From NCBI RefSeq assembly GCF_015355785.1, contig NZ_JADKYW010000003.1:765387-829386 (forward strand): a stretch of DNA of 64,000 nucleotides, in the 5' to 3' direction. This document shows positions 43,921 to 51,517 of the stretch, one piece after another. This DNA comes from Arthrobacter gandavensis. GTDB lineage: Bacteria > Actinomycetota > Actinomycetes > Actinomycetales > Micrococcaceae. The stretch's first letter is position 1; every line of letters begins with the position of its first letter. The position numbers and the translations under genes were made by a program. The notes under the pieces are model-generated. The model was not told the origin of the DNA and made no database searches. It saw only the letters and a list, made by a program, of their open reading frames with translations.

Positions 43921-45791
43921 GGCATCACCACCGGAGCGGATGGTGCCTTGAGCCCGGTTTCGGCTTCCGCGTTGGCGAGCAGGTCCTCAAGGTTCCCGCC
44001 GCGGTTGAACAGCGGCAGTTCTTCCGGGCGGCCCTCGCCCAGCTCCATGCGCAGCGCAGCGGTCGCATCGGCGTCGAGCTCTCCGTCTTCGGAACAGACC
44101 ACGCCGTAGGCCCGGGCGCCTTCAGGAGTCACCAGCCCGCGGCGGACCTCCCTGCACACCAGCTCGGGGTCCCGCTGCAGCGGGTCCCCCCAGCCGCCGC
44201 CGCCCCAAGTGACGAAGTGCAGGACGTCTCCCGGCGACACGGACACGTCGTGGACTTTGGAGGGCAGGACAACGGTGGAGCCGTCCGCCTTGTCGATCCA
44301 TTTCCGGCCGCGGGCGCCGGGTTCTCCGCCGCGCACGCCCCAGGGATAGGTGAGCCAGCGGTCGTCGTGGATGGCTATGGTGCCCGGTTCCAGGAAGCGG
44401 TACGCGACGTCGACGCCGTTGCCTCCGCGGTGCAGGCCGGCGCCTCCGGTGTCCGGAATGGTTTCCCAGCGATCGATAACCAGCGGGTAGTAGGACTCCA
44501 GGTACTCGCACGGGATATTGGTGAAGGAGGGCCAGAGCGAGTGTCCGTCCGGTCCGTCGCCAACCGGGCGTCCCGGGATTCCGCCGAAACCGATCGAGTA
44601 GAGCTGGAACCATTCCCCGCTGCGATCCCCGGAGCTGTAGTTTCCGGAGTACATGAAGTGCGGCGAGGAGGAGAACCCTGCCCCGTTGAGCAGGTCCGGG
44701 TTGGCCTGGCCCAGCAGCCCGCCGAAGAGGTCGAAGAGCCGGCCGATGCCGTGGTTGCGGCCGTTCAGGGCCGCCGGGTAGCGGGGTTTCCAGAAGGTAT
44801 CCTCGGGGATTTCAACGTCCACCAGCGGGTAGAAGCCGTCATTCCAGAGGATCTGCGGGTCCGCCACCGTGATCATGTAGATGCCGAAGAACATCCGGAT
44901 CAGGTTTTCGTTGATGTAGTAGTTGATCGGGCCCTGGGCCTGCGGGCTGCTGCCGGTCAGGTCGATCAGCACCTTGTCCCCGGTGCGGGTGATGGTCATC
45001 TTCAGTTCGTACGGACCAAAGCCGCGGCCGTCGTCGTCGATGTAGTCGGTGAAGGAGAGCGGTTTGCCTTCCTCGAAGACCATTGAGAGCAGGGTTTTCA
45101 TGGCGCGGTAGTTACGGTCCAGCAAGGCATTCAGTGCGGAGGTGTAGGTGTCCACGCCGAAGCGGGCGCACATTTCCTGCACCCGCCGGGAGGCGGTGCG
45201 GCAGGCGGCGACCAGCCCGTTCAGGTCTGCCCGGTTCCAGTCCGGCTTGCGGACCTGGTTCAGGATGATGCCGAGCGCCGTGTCATCCCGTTCTCCGCGC
45301 CGGTAGAGCTTGAACGGCGGGATCACCACTCCTTCCTCGAAGATGGTGCGCGCGTCGGTGGGCATGGAAGCCGGCGTCTTGCCGCCGACGTCGGTCATGT
45401 GGCCGAACTGCGAGGCCCATCCGACGATCCGGCCCTCGTAGAAGATGGGCATGACCACCAGCCAGTCATTGGCGTGGCTGATCGCTGCACCGCAGGAGTA
45501 CGGGTCCGAGGTCATCAGGACGTCGCCCTCTTCGATCGTCCCGTGGAAGTTCTCCAGGAAGTCCGGAATGGAGAGACCGAACTGGCCCACGATCATCTTG
45601 CCGCCGGGGTCCGCGATCAGCGGGAACTCGTCGTGCTGCTCCCGGATGCCGGGGCTGAGGGCGGTACGGAACAGGGTTTCATCCATCTCATAGCGCGCGC
45701 TGCGCAGCGCGTTCTCGATCAGGTCAAGGGTGACGACGTCCACGTCCACCGCGCGCAGCGGCTCGGTGGCGGTTTCCACTAGCTGTGCCAT
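43917..45791 (-). CDS. hyuB: Hydantoinase B / oxoprolinase-type subunit
   Basis: A 624-residue HyuB-family subunit. Typical segments are DETLFRTALSPGIREQHDEF, GDVLMTSDPYSCGAAISHAN, WASQFGHMTDVGGKTPASMP and DLTGSSPQAQGPINYYINEN, with the Gly-rich GLHRGGNGVDVAYRFLEPGT near residue 440. With HyuA it forms an ATP-dependent amidohydrolase (N-methylhydantoinase, 5-oxoprolinase, caprolactamase) or carboxylase (acetone, acetophenone). Five bp separate it from hyuA. The substrate class cannot be settled from sequence, but the neighbouring amidase favours a hydantoin or lactam. Confidence 0.92.
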   Translation of the reverse strand: MAQLVETATEPLRAVDVDVVTLDLIENALRSARYEMDETLFRTALSPGIREQHDEFPLIADPGGKMIVGQFGLSIPDFLENFHGTIEEGDVLMTSDPYSCGAAISHANDWLVVMPIFYEGRIVGWASQFGHMTDVGGKTPASMPTDARTIFEEGVVIPPFKLYRRGERDDTALGIILNQVRKPDWNRADLNGLVAACRTASRRVQEMCARFGVDTYTSALNALLDRNYRAMKTLLSMVFEEGKPLSFTDYIDDDGRGFGPYELKMTITRTGDKVLIDLTGSSPQAQGPINYYINENLIRMFFGIYMITVADPQILWNDGFYPLVDVEIPEDTFWKPRYPAALNGRNHGIGRLFDLFGGLLGQANPDLLNGAGFSSSPHFMYSGNYSSGDRSGEWFQLYSIGFGGIPGRPVGDGPDGHSLWPSFTNIPCEYLESYYPLVIDRWETIPDTGGAGLHRGGNGVDVAYRFLEPGTIAIHDDRWLTYPWGVRGGEPGARGRKWIDKADGSTVVLPSKVHDVSVSPGDVLHFVTWGGGGWGDPLQRDPELVCREVRRGLVTPEGARAYGVVCSEDGELDADATAALRMELGEGRPEELPLFNRGGNLEDLLANAEAETGLKAPSAPVVMP

Positions 45792-45796
45792 GGGGG

Positions 45797-47869
45797 CTAC
45801 TCCTTCGAATCTGCGGGACGGATGAGCAGGCTGCCGTGCTCATGGACGGCAGCAGTGTGTCCGGGGAGGACCAGGGTGGTGGAGTCCATCTCGGCGATGA
45901 TGGCCGGTCCGGGCACGACGTTTCCGGCCAGCAGGCGGTTCCGGTCGTACACCACCGCCTCAACGGTTTCCCCGTCCACAAACAGGCTGGTCCGGGTACG
46001 TTCCGCAGCGGACGGGTCTTTTCCGCCGGACTCCAGGGTGATCGAGGCGACCTCAGGATGCGGGCCGTTGACCGTGGCCCGGACCGTGACGAGTTCGTGC
46101 TCGTTGTCCAGCAGGAAGGAGAAGAGCCGTAAGTGCTCGGCATCGAAAGCTGAACGCAGGCCCGTGAACCCGGCGCCCTCCCCCGCGGCGAAGGCCGCGT
46201 AGTCCAGGGGTACCGGGATCTCGAAGCCCTGGCCGTGATAGCGGACGTCCGCCGAGTAGCCGACCGTGAGGTCCTCTTCCCCCAGTCCCGCGGTGAGCAG
46301 GGATTCGCGGGCGGTGGCGGCAAGCTCATCGAGCAGGCCGGCCAGTTCGGAGTCGGTGAAGTCGCTGAACGGGCGCACCAAAGTGCGGGCCGCCTCATCC
46401 CGCAGGCTGGTTGTCGCATCGCCGTAGGCGGAGAGCACCCCGGGGGACGGCGGAATGATCACCGGCCAGGCGCCGGTGAGCTTGCCAAGCGCGTTGGCGT
46501 GCAGCGGCCCGGCGCCTCCAAACGCAACCAGTGCAAAGTCCCTGGGATCAAAACCTTGCTGGGTGGACACCAGTTTCAGCGCACCAAACATGTTCTCGTT
46601 CACGATGTGGACGATTCCTTCGGCGGCCCGCTGGACATCGTTCAGCCCGGTGGCATCGGCGATCGTCTTCACCGCTGCAGCCGCGGCCTCGGTGTCCAGG
46701 CCAATCTCGCCGCCGGCCAGCTCGGCAGGCAGGTAGCCCAGCACCACGTTCGCGTCGGTCACCGTTGGCTCAGTGCCACCGCGCCCATACGACGCCGGCC
46801 CGGGGGCGGCTCCGGCGGACTGCGGACCGACGCGCAGGGCCTGGGTCAGCGGCGGCACGTGGGCGATCGATCCACCGCCTGCACCCACCGTGCGTACGTC
46901 CACGGAGGTGGCACGGACGGTGAGGTCACCCACCGTGGTTTCGCGGCCGATCCGCGGCTGCAGGTTCTGCAACAGTGCCACATCCGTGGAGGTTCCGCCC
47001 ATGTCGAAGGTCAGGAAATCGGTGTACCCGGCCTGTTCGGCGGCCCAGGCTGCGCCGGTGACGCCGCCGGCCGGCCCGGAAAGCAGCAGGGAGACAGGGT
47101 TGTCGGCCGCAACAGCGCCGGAGACGAGTCCGCCGTCGCTGCGCAGGATCGAGAGCTGGGCGTCCATTCCGGCGCCGGTGAGCTGCTCATCCAGGCTGCG
47201 GACGTACCCGGAGACCTGGCCCTGCACGTACGCGTTGGCAACCGTAGTGATGGCGCGTTCATATTCGCGCAGCTCGGGCAGCACCACGGAGGACCGGGAG
47301 ACCGGAACGCCGGGCAGTTCTTCTGCCGCTATCTCAGCGATGCGTGCCTCGTGGTCGCCGTTGGCGTAGGCATTGATCAGGCAGATACTCAGGGCTTCAA
47401 CGCCGTTGTTCCGCAGTTTGGCGAGCTGGCGGCGCACGTCGTCTTCGTCCAATGTGGTCAGCACTTCCCCGGTGGTCGAGACACGCTCCGTTACCTCAAC
47501 CGTGTCCTCCAGGTCTGCCAGCGGTTCCGGCTTGGGCCAGATGATCCAGCCGGCCAAGCCGCCGGGAACAAAGGACCGGGCAATCTGAAGCACCTGTCGA
47601 AAGCCCCGGGTGGTTACCAGGCCTACCCGGGCACCCTTCTGCTCCAGGATCGCGTTGGTGGCAACCGTGGTCCCGTGCAGTACGTCTTTGACCTCGGCAG
47701 GTTCAATACCGGCCGCAGCGCACACCTGCTGGATCCCGTAGAGGACACCCACTGACTGGTCCTGAGGAGTGGAGGACGTCTTGTAACGGTGGGTCTGGCC
47801 GGTGTCTTCGTTCACCAGCAGTATGTCCGTGAAGGTACCGCCCACATCAACGCCTAGCCGAAACGCCAT
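45797..47869 (-). CDS. hyuA: Hydantoinase A / oxoprolinase-type ATP-binding subunit
   Basis: A 690-residue HyuA subunit. The N-terminal ASKHA phosphate-binding loop is MAFRLGVDVGGTFTDILLVN, followed by VLHGTTVATNAILEQKGARV, the second phosphate segment DFLTFDMGGTSTDVALLQN and DVRTVGAGGGSIAHV. It activates the substrate by phosphorylation for HyuB. ATG 47869 follows AAGGAGAA; the open frame beyond is not coding. It is the first gene of the minus-strand arm of a divergon and has a clear TTGACA-N17-TAGCCT promoter. Confidence 0.93.
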   Translation of the reverse strand: MAFRLGVDVGGTFTDILLVNEDTGQTHRYKTSSTPQDQSVGVLYGIQQVCAAAGIEPAEVKDVLHGTTVATNAILEQKGARVGLVTTRGFRQVLQIARSFVPGGLAGWIIWPKPEPLADLEDTVEVTERVSTTGEVLTTLDEDDVRRQLAKLRNNGVEALSICLINAYANGDHEARIAEIAAEELPGVPVSRSSVVLPELREYERAITTVANAYVQGQVSGYVRSLDEQLTGAGMDAQLSILRSDGGLVSGAVAADNPVSLLLSGPAGGVTGAAWAAEQAGYTDFLTFDMGGTSTDVALLQNLQPRIGRETTVGDLTVRATSVDVRTVGAGGGSIAHVPPLTQALRVGPQSAGAAPGPASYGRGGTEPTVTDANVVLGYLPAELAGGEIGLDTEAAAAAVKTIADATGLNDVQRAAEGIVHIVNENMFGALKLVSTQQGFDPRDFALVAFGGAGPLHANALGKLTGAWPVIIPPSPGVLSAYGDATTSLRDEAARTLVRPFSDFTDSELAGLLDELAATARESLLTAGLGEEDLTVGYSADVRYHGQGFEIPVPLDYAAFAAGEGAGFTGLRSAFDAEHLRLFSFLLDNEHELVTVRATVNGPHPEVASITLESGGKDPSAAERTRTSLFVDGETVEAVVYDRNRLLAGNVVPGPAIIAEMDSTTLVLPGHTAAVHEHGSLLIRPADSKE

Positions 47870-47974
47870 CAGTTCTCCTTGGGGATGGTGCCGGGTCCCT
47901 CTCGGGAAGGACACGGCGGAGGGAATCCGAGCCGGGGAATGCGCCGCTGTTAGCTGGGTCACATTCGTGGGATC

Positions 47975-48003
47975 AGGCTAGGTGCGCAGTCAGGGACTGT
48001 CAA
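47975..48003 (-). promoter_or_regulatory. Promoter of the hyuA operon
   Basis: On the minus strand: TTGACA (48003-47998), 17-bp spacer, TAGCCT (47980-47975). The upstream operator half-site ends at 48007, immediately behind the -35 box. Confidence 0.7.
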
Positions 48004-48006
48004 GGG

Positions 48007-48018
48007 ATTGCATACAAC
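48007..48018. promoter_or_regulatory. GntR-type operator, site 1
   Basis: ATTGCATACAAC contains TTGCATACAA, one base from the FCD-GntR palindrome TTGTATACAA. It is an exact inverted copy (10 bp, TGCATACAAC/GTTGTATGCA) of site 2 and abuts the hyuA -35 box. Confidence 0.7.
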
Positions 48019-48043
48019 ACAGCCCGGCTGTTCGAACTTGGCC

Positions 48044-48072
48044 TTGACACCCGGAGAGCTGACTGACAAGTT
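48044..48072 (+). promoter_or_regulatory. Promoter of the CoA-transferase/lyase/GntR operon
   Basis: A perfect -35 TTGACA (48044-48049), 17-bp spacer, and CAAGTT (48067-48072), a weak -10 that keeps A2 and T6. The operator site 2 overlaps the -10, as expected for repression. Confidence 0.5.
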
Positions 48073-48080
48073 GTATGCAG
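48070..48080. promoter_or_regulatory. GntR-type operator, site 2
   Basis: GTTGTATGCAG; inverted match to site 1 with 51 bp between the repeat arms. It overlaps the predicted plus-strand -10. Confidence 0.7.
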
Positions 48081-48115
48081 ATTGGCCATGTCCCGCAGTG
48101 ACGAAGGAGTACTCC

Positions 48116-49324
48116 ATGGCAGCAGAGACGGAACCCGGCGGTCCGCTGACGGGTATTCGCGTCGTCGAAATGGGACAGCTGCTGGCAGGCCCCTTCTGCG
48201 GGCAGCTCCTCGGAGACCTGGGCGCGGACGTGGTGAAAATCGAAGATCCGGAACGCGGGGATCCGATGCGGCAATGGGGCCGCCAGCTGCCGCAGGGCGT
48301 TTCGCTGTGGTTTTCCGTGGTGGGCCGGAACAAACGTTCGGTGACGCTGAACCTCCGGGAAAAGGAGGGCCAGGACCTCGCCCGGAAGCTGATTTCAGAA
48401 GCCGACGTCGTCATCGAGAACTTCCGGCCCGGCACCATGGAACGTTGGGGACTGGGGTTCGAGGACCTGCGGCGGGAGAACCCTGGACTGATCATGGTTC
48501 GGGTGTCCGGCTTCGGGCAGGACGGGCCCTATTCCCAGCGTGCCGGCTACGGCGCGATCGGCGAGGCCATGGGCGGGCTGCGCTACGTCGTCGGCGACCC
48601 CTCGACGCCCCCGTCCCGGGTAGGCATCTCCATCGGCGACACCCTCGCTGCAATGTTTGCCACCATCGGTGCGCTGGCCGCCCTGCAGGAGAGGAATTCC
48701 TCCGGCCAGGGGCAGATCGTGGATTCGGCCATCTACGAGGCAGTCCTGGGAGTGATGGAATCCCTGGTTCCCGAATGGCAGGTCACCGGCTACCAGCGCG
48801 AACGCACCGGCGCGGTCTTGCCCAACGTGGCTCCGAGCAACGTTTACCCCACCCGGGACGGACAGTGGCTGCTGATCGCCGCCAACCAGGACACCGTGTT
48901 CTCCCGCCTCGCCAAGGCCATGGGCGCTCCGCACCTGGCCGATGACCCCCGGTACGCAACCCACGGCGCCCGTGGTGACCGGCAAAGCGAGCTCGATGAC
49001 CTCATCGCGGGATTCACCTCGGGCCTCGATGCAGCGGACCTTGAGCCGCTGCTCGAGGAACACGGAGTGCCGTCCGGGCGGATCTTCCGGCCCGTGGACA
49101 TGTTTTCTGATCCGCAGTTCGCTGCCCGCGGGTCCATAACCGAGGTGGAGCACCCGTCACTTGGCCCGGTGTCCATGCAGAACGTATTTCCGCGGCTGAG
49201 CCGCACCCGCGGAACCGTTCGCTGGCCCGGCCCGGAGCTGGGAGCCCACACGGAGGAAGTGCTTGCCGCCATCGGCGTCAGTGGAGACCGGCTGCAGGAC
49301 CTCCGTGCCCGGGGTGTGGCGTGA
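48116..49324 (+). CDS. CaiB/BaiF-family CoA-transferase (class III)
   Basis: A 402-residue family III CoA-transferase that would activate a carboxylic acid with CoA. Family features are VVEMGQLLAGPFCGQLLGDL, GADVVKIEDPERGDPMRQWG, NKRSVTLNLREKEGQDLARK, DVVIENFRPGTMERWGLGFE and SGFGQDGPYSQRAGYGAIGE. ATG 48116 has GAAGGAG upstream. The lyase gene overlaps its stop (GTGA), so the two enzymes are translationally coupled and probably consecutive in a pathway. Acid substrate unknown; the neighbouring lyase suggests a 3-hydroxy-3-methyl- or similar branched dicarboxylate. Confidence 0.93.
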   Translation: MAAETEPGGPLTGIRVVEMGQLLAGPFCGQLLGDLGADVVKIEDPERGDPMRQWGRQLPQGVSLWFSVVGRNKRSVTLNLREKEGQDLARKLISEADVVIENFRPGTMERWGLGFEDLRRENPGLIMVRVSGFGQDGPYSQRAGYGAIGEAMGGLRYVVGDPSTPPSRVGISIGDTLAAMFATIGALAALQERNSSGQGQIVDSAIYEAVLGVMESLVPEWQVTGYQRERTGAVLPNVAPSNVYPTRDGQWLLIAANQDTVFSRLAKAMGAPHLADDPRYATHGARGDRQSELDDLIAGFTSGLDAADLEPLLEEHGVPSGRIFRPVDMFSDPQFAARGSITEVEHPSLGPVSMQNVFPRLSRTRGTVRWPGPELGAHTEEVLAAIGVSGDRLQDLRARGVA

Positions 49325-50289
49325 GCCTGCCGGGCCTCCCGGCGTCCGTCCGGCTGGTGGAGGTTGGGCTTCGGGACGGGCTGCAGTCGGTACCGGAGCC
49401 GCTGCCAACCGCAGCAAAGGTTGAGCTGGTGCAGCTGCTCATCGATGCCGGGGTCCGGGAGATCGAGGCGGTCTCCTTCGCCCACCCGAAAGTGCTGCCC
49501 CAGCTTGCCGACGCCGCTGAGGTCATGGCGGCAGTTCCCCGGGTTCCCGGCGTCCGCTACCGCGGCCTGGCCCCGAATTACCGGGGGGCCGAACGGGCAG
49601 TGGACTGCGGACTGGATGAACTGGTGGTAGTGGTTTCGGCTGACGAGGAGGTCAGCCTGCGCAACCAGCACCTTTCCGTGAACGAAGCACTCGATGGACT
49701 CACGCGCATCGGAAAACTGACCCGGGCCGCCGGCCTCCGCCTGGTTACAGCCGTCGCCTGCTCCTTTTTCGCGCCGGCACGCGGACCGGTGTCCCGCGAG
49801 GAACGCCTGCGGGTGGTGGACGCTGCGGTGTCCGCGGGATCGTCCGGAATCTATCTGGCCGGCACCTCCGGACAGGAGGGCCCGGGTGAGTTTTATGACG
49901 GAATCCGGGAAGTCCGTGAGCTGCATCCGGGTCTGGAGGTGGGCGTCCATCTGCATAACCGCAACGGCTTTGCCCCGGCGAACGCGCTGGCGGCGCTGCA
50001 GGCGGGGACGGACTGGATCGAAGCTTCCTTCGCCGGACTGGGCGGAGACCTGTGGTTCCCCGGCGACCCGTCGGTGCTGGGCAACGCACCTTTTGAGGAT
50101 CTGGTCCACCTCTGCGACGGACTGGGCGTTCACACCGGGGTGGACCTTGAACGCTACCTGCTGGCAGCCAACCGGGTCGTGGAGCTCACCGGCCGCGCAT
50201 CGGCGTCGTTCGTGTCCCGCGGCGGCACGCGCGCCCAGCTGGCCGGGGCCCGCTGGCCGGCGGAGGAACCTGCCTCCGGCAAGGGATAA
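49321..50289 (+). CDS. HMG-CoA lyase-like DRE-TIM metallolyase, catalytic Cys replaced
   Basis: A 322-residue TIM-barrel lyase of the hydroxymethylglutaryl-CoA lyase family. It has RLVEVGLRDGLQSVPEPL with metal-ligand/catalytic R-D, EAVSFAHPKVLPQLAD, metal site VGVHLHNRNG, and FAGLGGDLWFPGDPS. In characterised HMG-CoA lyases the last motif is AGLGGCPYAPGAS and the Cys is catalytic; here it is Asp. The enzyme may therefore cleave a different 3-hydroxyacyl-CoA or not act as a standard HMG-CoA lyase. It overlaps the CoA-transferase by 4 bp. Confidence 0.88.
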   Translation: MSLPGLPASVRLVEVGLRDGLQSVPEPLPTAAKVELVQLLIDAGVREIEAVSFAHPKVLPQLADAAEVMAAVPRVPGVRYRGLAPNYRGAERAVDCGLDELVVVVSADEEVSLRNQHLSVNEALDGLTRIGKLTRAAGLRLVTAVACSFFAPARGPVSREERLRVVDAAVSAGSSGIYLAGTSGQEGPGEFYDGIREVRELHPGLEVGVHLHNRNGFAPANALAALQAGTDWIEASFAGLGGDLWFPGDPSVLGNAPFEDLVHLCDGLGVHTGVDLERYLLAANRVVELTGRASASFVSRGGTRAQLAGARWPAEEPASGKG

Positions 50290-50299
50290 CGTAGACCGC

Positions 50300-50950
50300 A
50301 TGGACCCTTCCCCCGCCGCGGATCCGGACAGCCCTTACGCCCGGCTGCGTGCCCTCATTGCCTCCGGCGAGGTTGCGCCGGGTTCGTGGCTCCGCGAAGC
50401 GGCACTGGCCGAGCGGCTCGGTGTGTCCCGGACCCCGGTCCGCGAGGCACTGAACCGGCTTGCGGCGGAGGGAATCGTTGAGATCAGCCGGAACAAGGGC
50501 GCCCAGGTAGTCTCCTTCACGCCCGAGGATGTGGCGGGCCTGTACGACGTGCGGGCCGGCTTTGAACCGCATGCCGCGCTGCTCGCCGTCCCGCGGCTCT
50601 CGGATGACGACGTCGACCGGCTGGCAGAGCTGAGCACGGCGATGGAGACGGCGGCGGCGGAAGGCGACATGAAGACGCTGGGCACGCTCAACAGTGAATT
50701 CCATGGCCTGTTCGTTGAACGCTGCGGCAACCGGCACTTCGCGGTGGCGCTGCAGACCCTGATGCGTCCGGCGGTGGTGGCGCACACCTTCGGGAAGTAC
50801 AGTCCAGAAGCGCTGCGCCGCAGCATGCTTCACCACGCGGAGCTCGTGGCTGCGGCCCGGGCGCGCGACGGCGAGTGGGCGGAGGCTGTGATGCGGACCC
50901 ACATCCTCGCAGCCCGCAACGCAGCGGGGGCCCGCCCGGCGGCCGGCTAG
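50300..50950 (+). CDS. GntR-family regulator with FCD domain
   Basis: A 216-residue FadR-type regulator. The N-terminal winged helix is GSWLREAALAERLGVSRTPV, then REALNRLAAEGIVEISRNKG (about 30-75). The C-terminal all-helical FCD ligand domain (about 85-205) includes LNSEFHGLFVERCGNRHF, with metal-ligand His residues also in MLHHAELVAA and MRTHILAARN. ATG 50300 gives the family start; the longer frame overlaps the lyase gene. It is last in the operon, 10 bp after the lyase, and is the likely reader of the two operator sites at 48007-48080, sensing a pathway acid or CoA ester. Confidence 0.92.
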   Translation: MDPSPAADPDSPYARLRALIASGEVAPGSWLREAALAERLGVSRTPVREALNRLAAEGIVEISRNKGAQVVSFTPEDVAGLYDVRAGFEPHAALLAVPRLSDDDVDRLAELSTAMETAAAEGDMKTLGTLNSEFHGLFVERCGNRHFAVALQTLMRPAVVAHTFGKYSPEALRRSMLHHAELVAAARARDGEWAEAVMRTHILAARNAAGARPAAG

Positions 50951-50970
50951 CAGCTTGCCTAAAAACAGGT

Positions 50971-51025
50971 GCCGGCCCGGAGCCGGTGATTCCACCCCCA
51001 TGGAAATCACCGGCTTCGGCCCGGC
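50971..51025 (+). terminator. Long hairpin terminator after the GntR gene
   Basis: GCCGGCCCGGAGCCGGTGAT... (50971-50994) pairs with 51001-51025 through AGCCGGTGATT/AATCACCGGCT, with two mismatches, a one-base bulge and a ~6-nt loop. Confidence 0.7.
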
Positions 51026-51266
51026 GCTTGCGTCTGTACGTTGTCCTCAATGAGGATAGCGAAGATCGGGATCGGCCTTCGCCGCTTTTGGACACGAATA
51101 GATATCAAACAGGTCAGCCGGCCTGTTTTCCTGCTGTAGACCCCGGGGAGACTAGGGCGATGCCGAAGTTTCCCAGCGTTCCGCTCCACGACGGCTGACA
51201 GTTTTCAGCTTAAGTTTCAGCGAAAGCGTGTCGTAAACGTGTAGCGGGCTCGTTTCGTCCCATAAG
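51026..51266. other. Gene-free spacer between the GntR terminator and the tRNA terminator
   Basis: Short open frames (for example 51007-51189 minus) have no family resemblance or start context. The stretch is less GC-rich than its surroundings (AATAGATATCAAACAGG near 51099) and contains no tRNA-like fold. It may hold remnants of integration beside the tRNA 3' end, but no direct repeat of that end was found. Confidence 0.5.
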
Positions 51267-51310
51267 AAAACCCCTCCTGATCGGGCGTTTTACCTGATCA
51301 GAAGGGGTTT
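51267..51310 (-). terminator. Rho-independent terminator of tRNA-Thr
   Basis: A 14-bp stem with one mismatch (51268-51282 with 51296-51310; AAACCCCT/AGGGGTTT outer, CTGATC/GATCAG inner). On the minus strand it ends GGGGTTTTCTTATG, giving a U-tract just downstream of the tRNA. Confidence 0.9.
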
Positions 51311-51315
51311 CACGG

Positions 51316-51389
51316 AGCCCCCTGCCGGATTCGAACCGGCGACCCCCTGTTTACAAGACAGGTGCTCTGGCCAACTGAGCTAAGGAGGC
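51316..51389 (-). tRNA. tRNA-Thr (anticodon TGT)
   Basis: A 74-nt cloverleaf on the minus strand. The acceptor strand GCCTCCT pairs with AGGGGGC (one G-U). The D-arm contains AGCTCAGTTGGCCAGAGC, the anticodon arm CTGTCTTGTAAACAG has anticodon TGT, and the T-arm is GCCGGTTCGAATCCGGC. The discriminator is T73 and CCA is not encoded. Downstream of the DsbA-like gene and followed by a U-tract terminator. Confidence 0.96.
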
Positions 51390-51409
51390 GCGGGCCGTTG
51401 CCGGCCCGC
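51390..51409 (-). terminator. Small GC-rich hairpin between the DsbA-like gene and the tRNA
   Basis: GCGGGCC (51390-51396) and GGCCCGC (51403-51409) around a 6-nt loop. It may end the DsbA-like transcript or lie in the 5' leader of the tRNA precursor. Confidence 0.45.
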
Positions 51410-51517
51410 GGCGTCGTACTCGCAGTACAACAGCGCTAGACAAGATTAGCCCAGCATGCCCGCCGGAACGAAACCAGGGATGGTTTCCTTCCGGCGGCCA
51501 GCCGGACCGGGGTGGAA

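Noticed and set aside
46235..47755. 506-codon plus-strand open frame opposite hyuA
   Set aside because: Antisense of a clear HyuA subunit with intact phosphate-binding motifs.
43309..47869. Simple creatinine degradation operon
   Set aside because: HyuAB plus an N-carbamoylsarcosine amidase-like enzyme fits, but creatininase/creatinine deaminase and sarcosine oxidase genes are absent, and the divergent CoA-transferase and lyase point to a different acid product.
51026..51389. Integrated element at the tRNA-Thr gene
   Set aside because: No integrase and no direct repeat of the tRNA 3' end was found in the adjacent spacer or further into the window.
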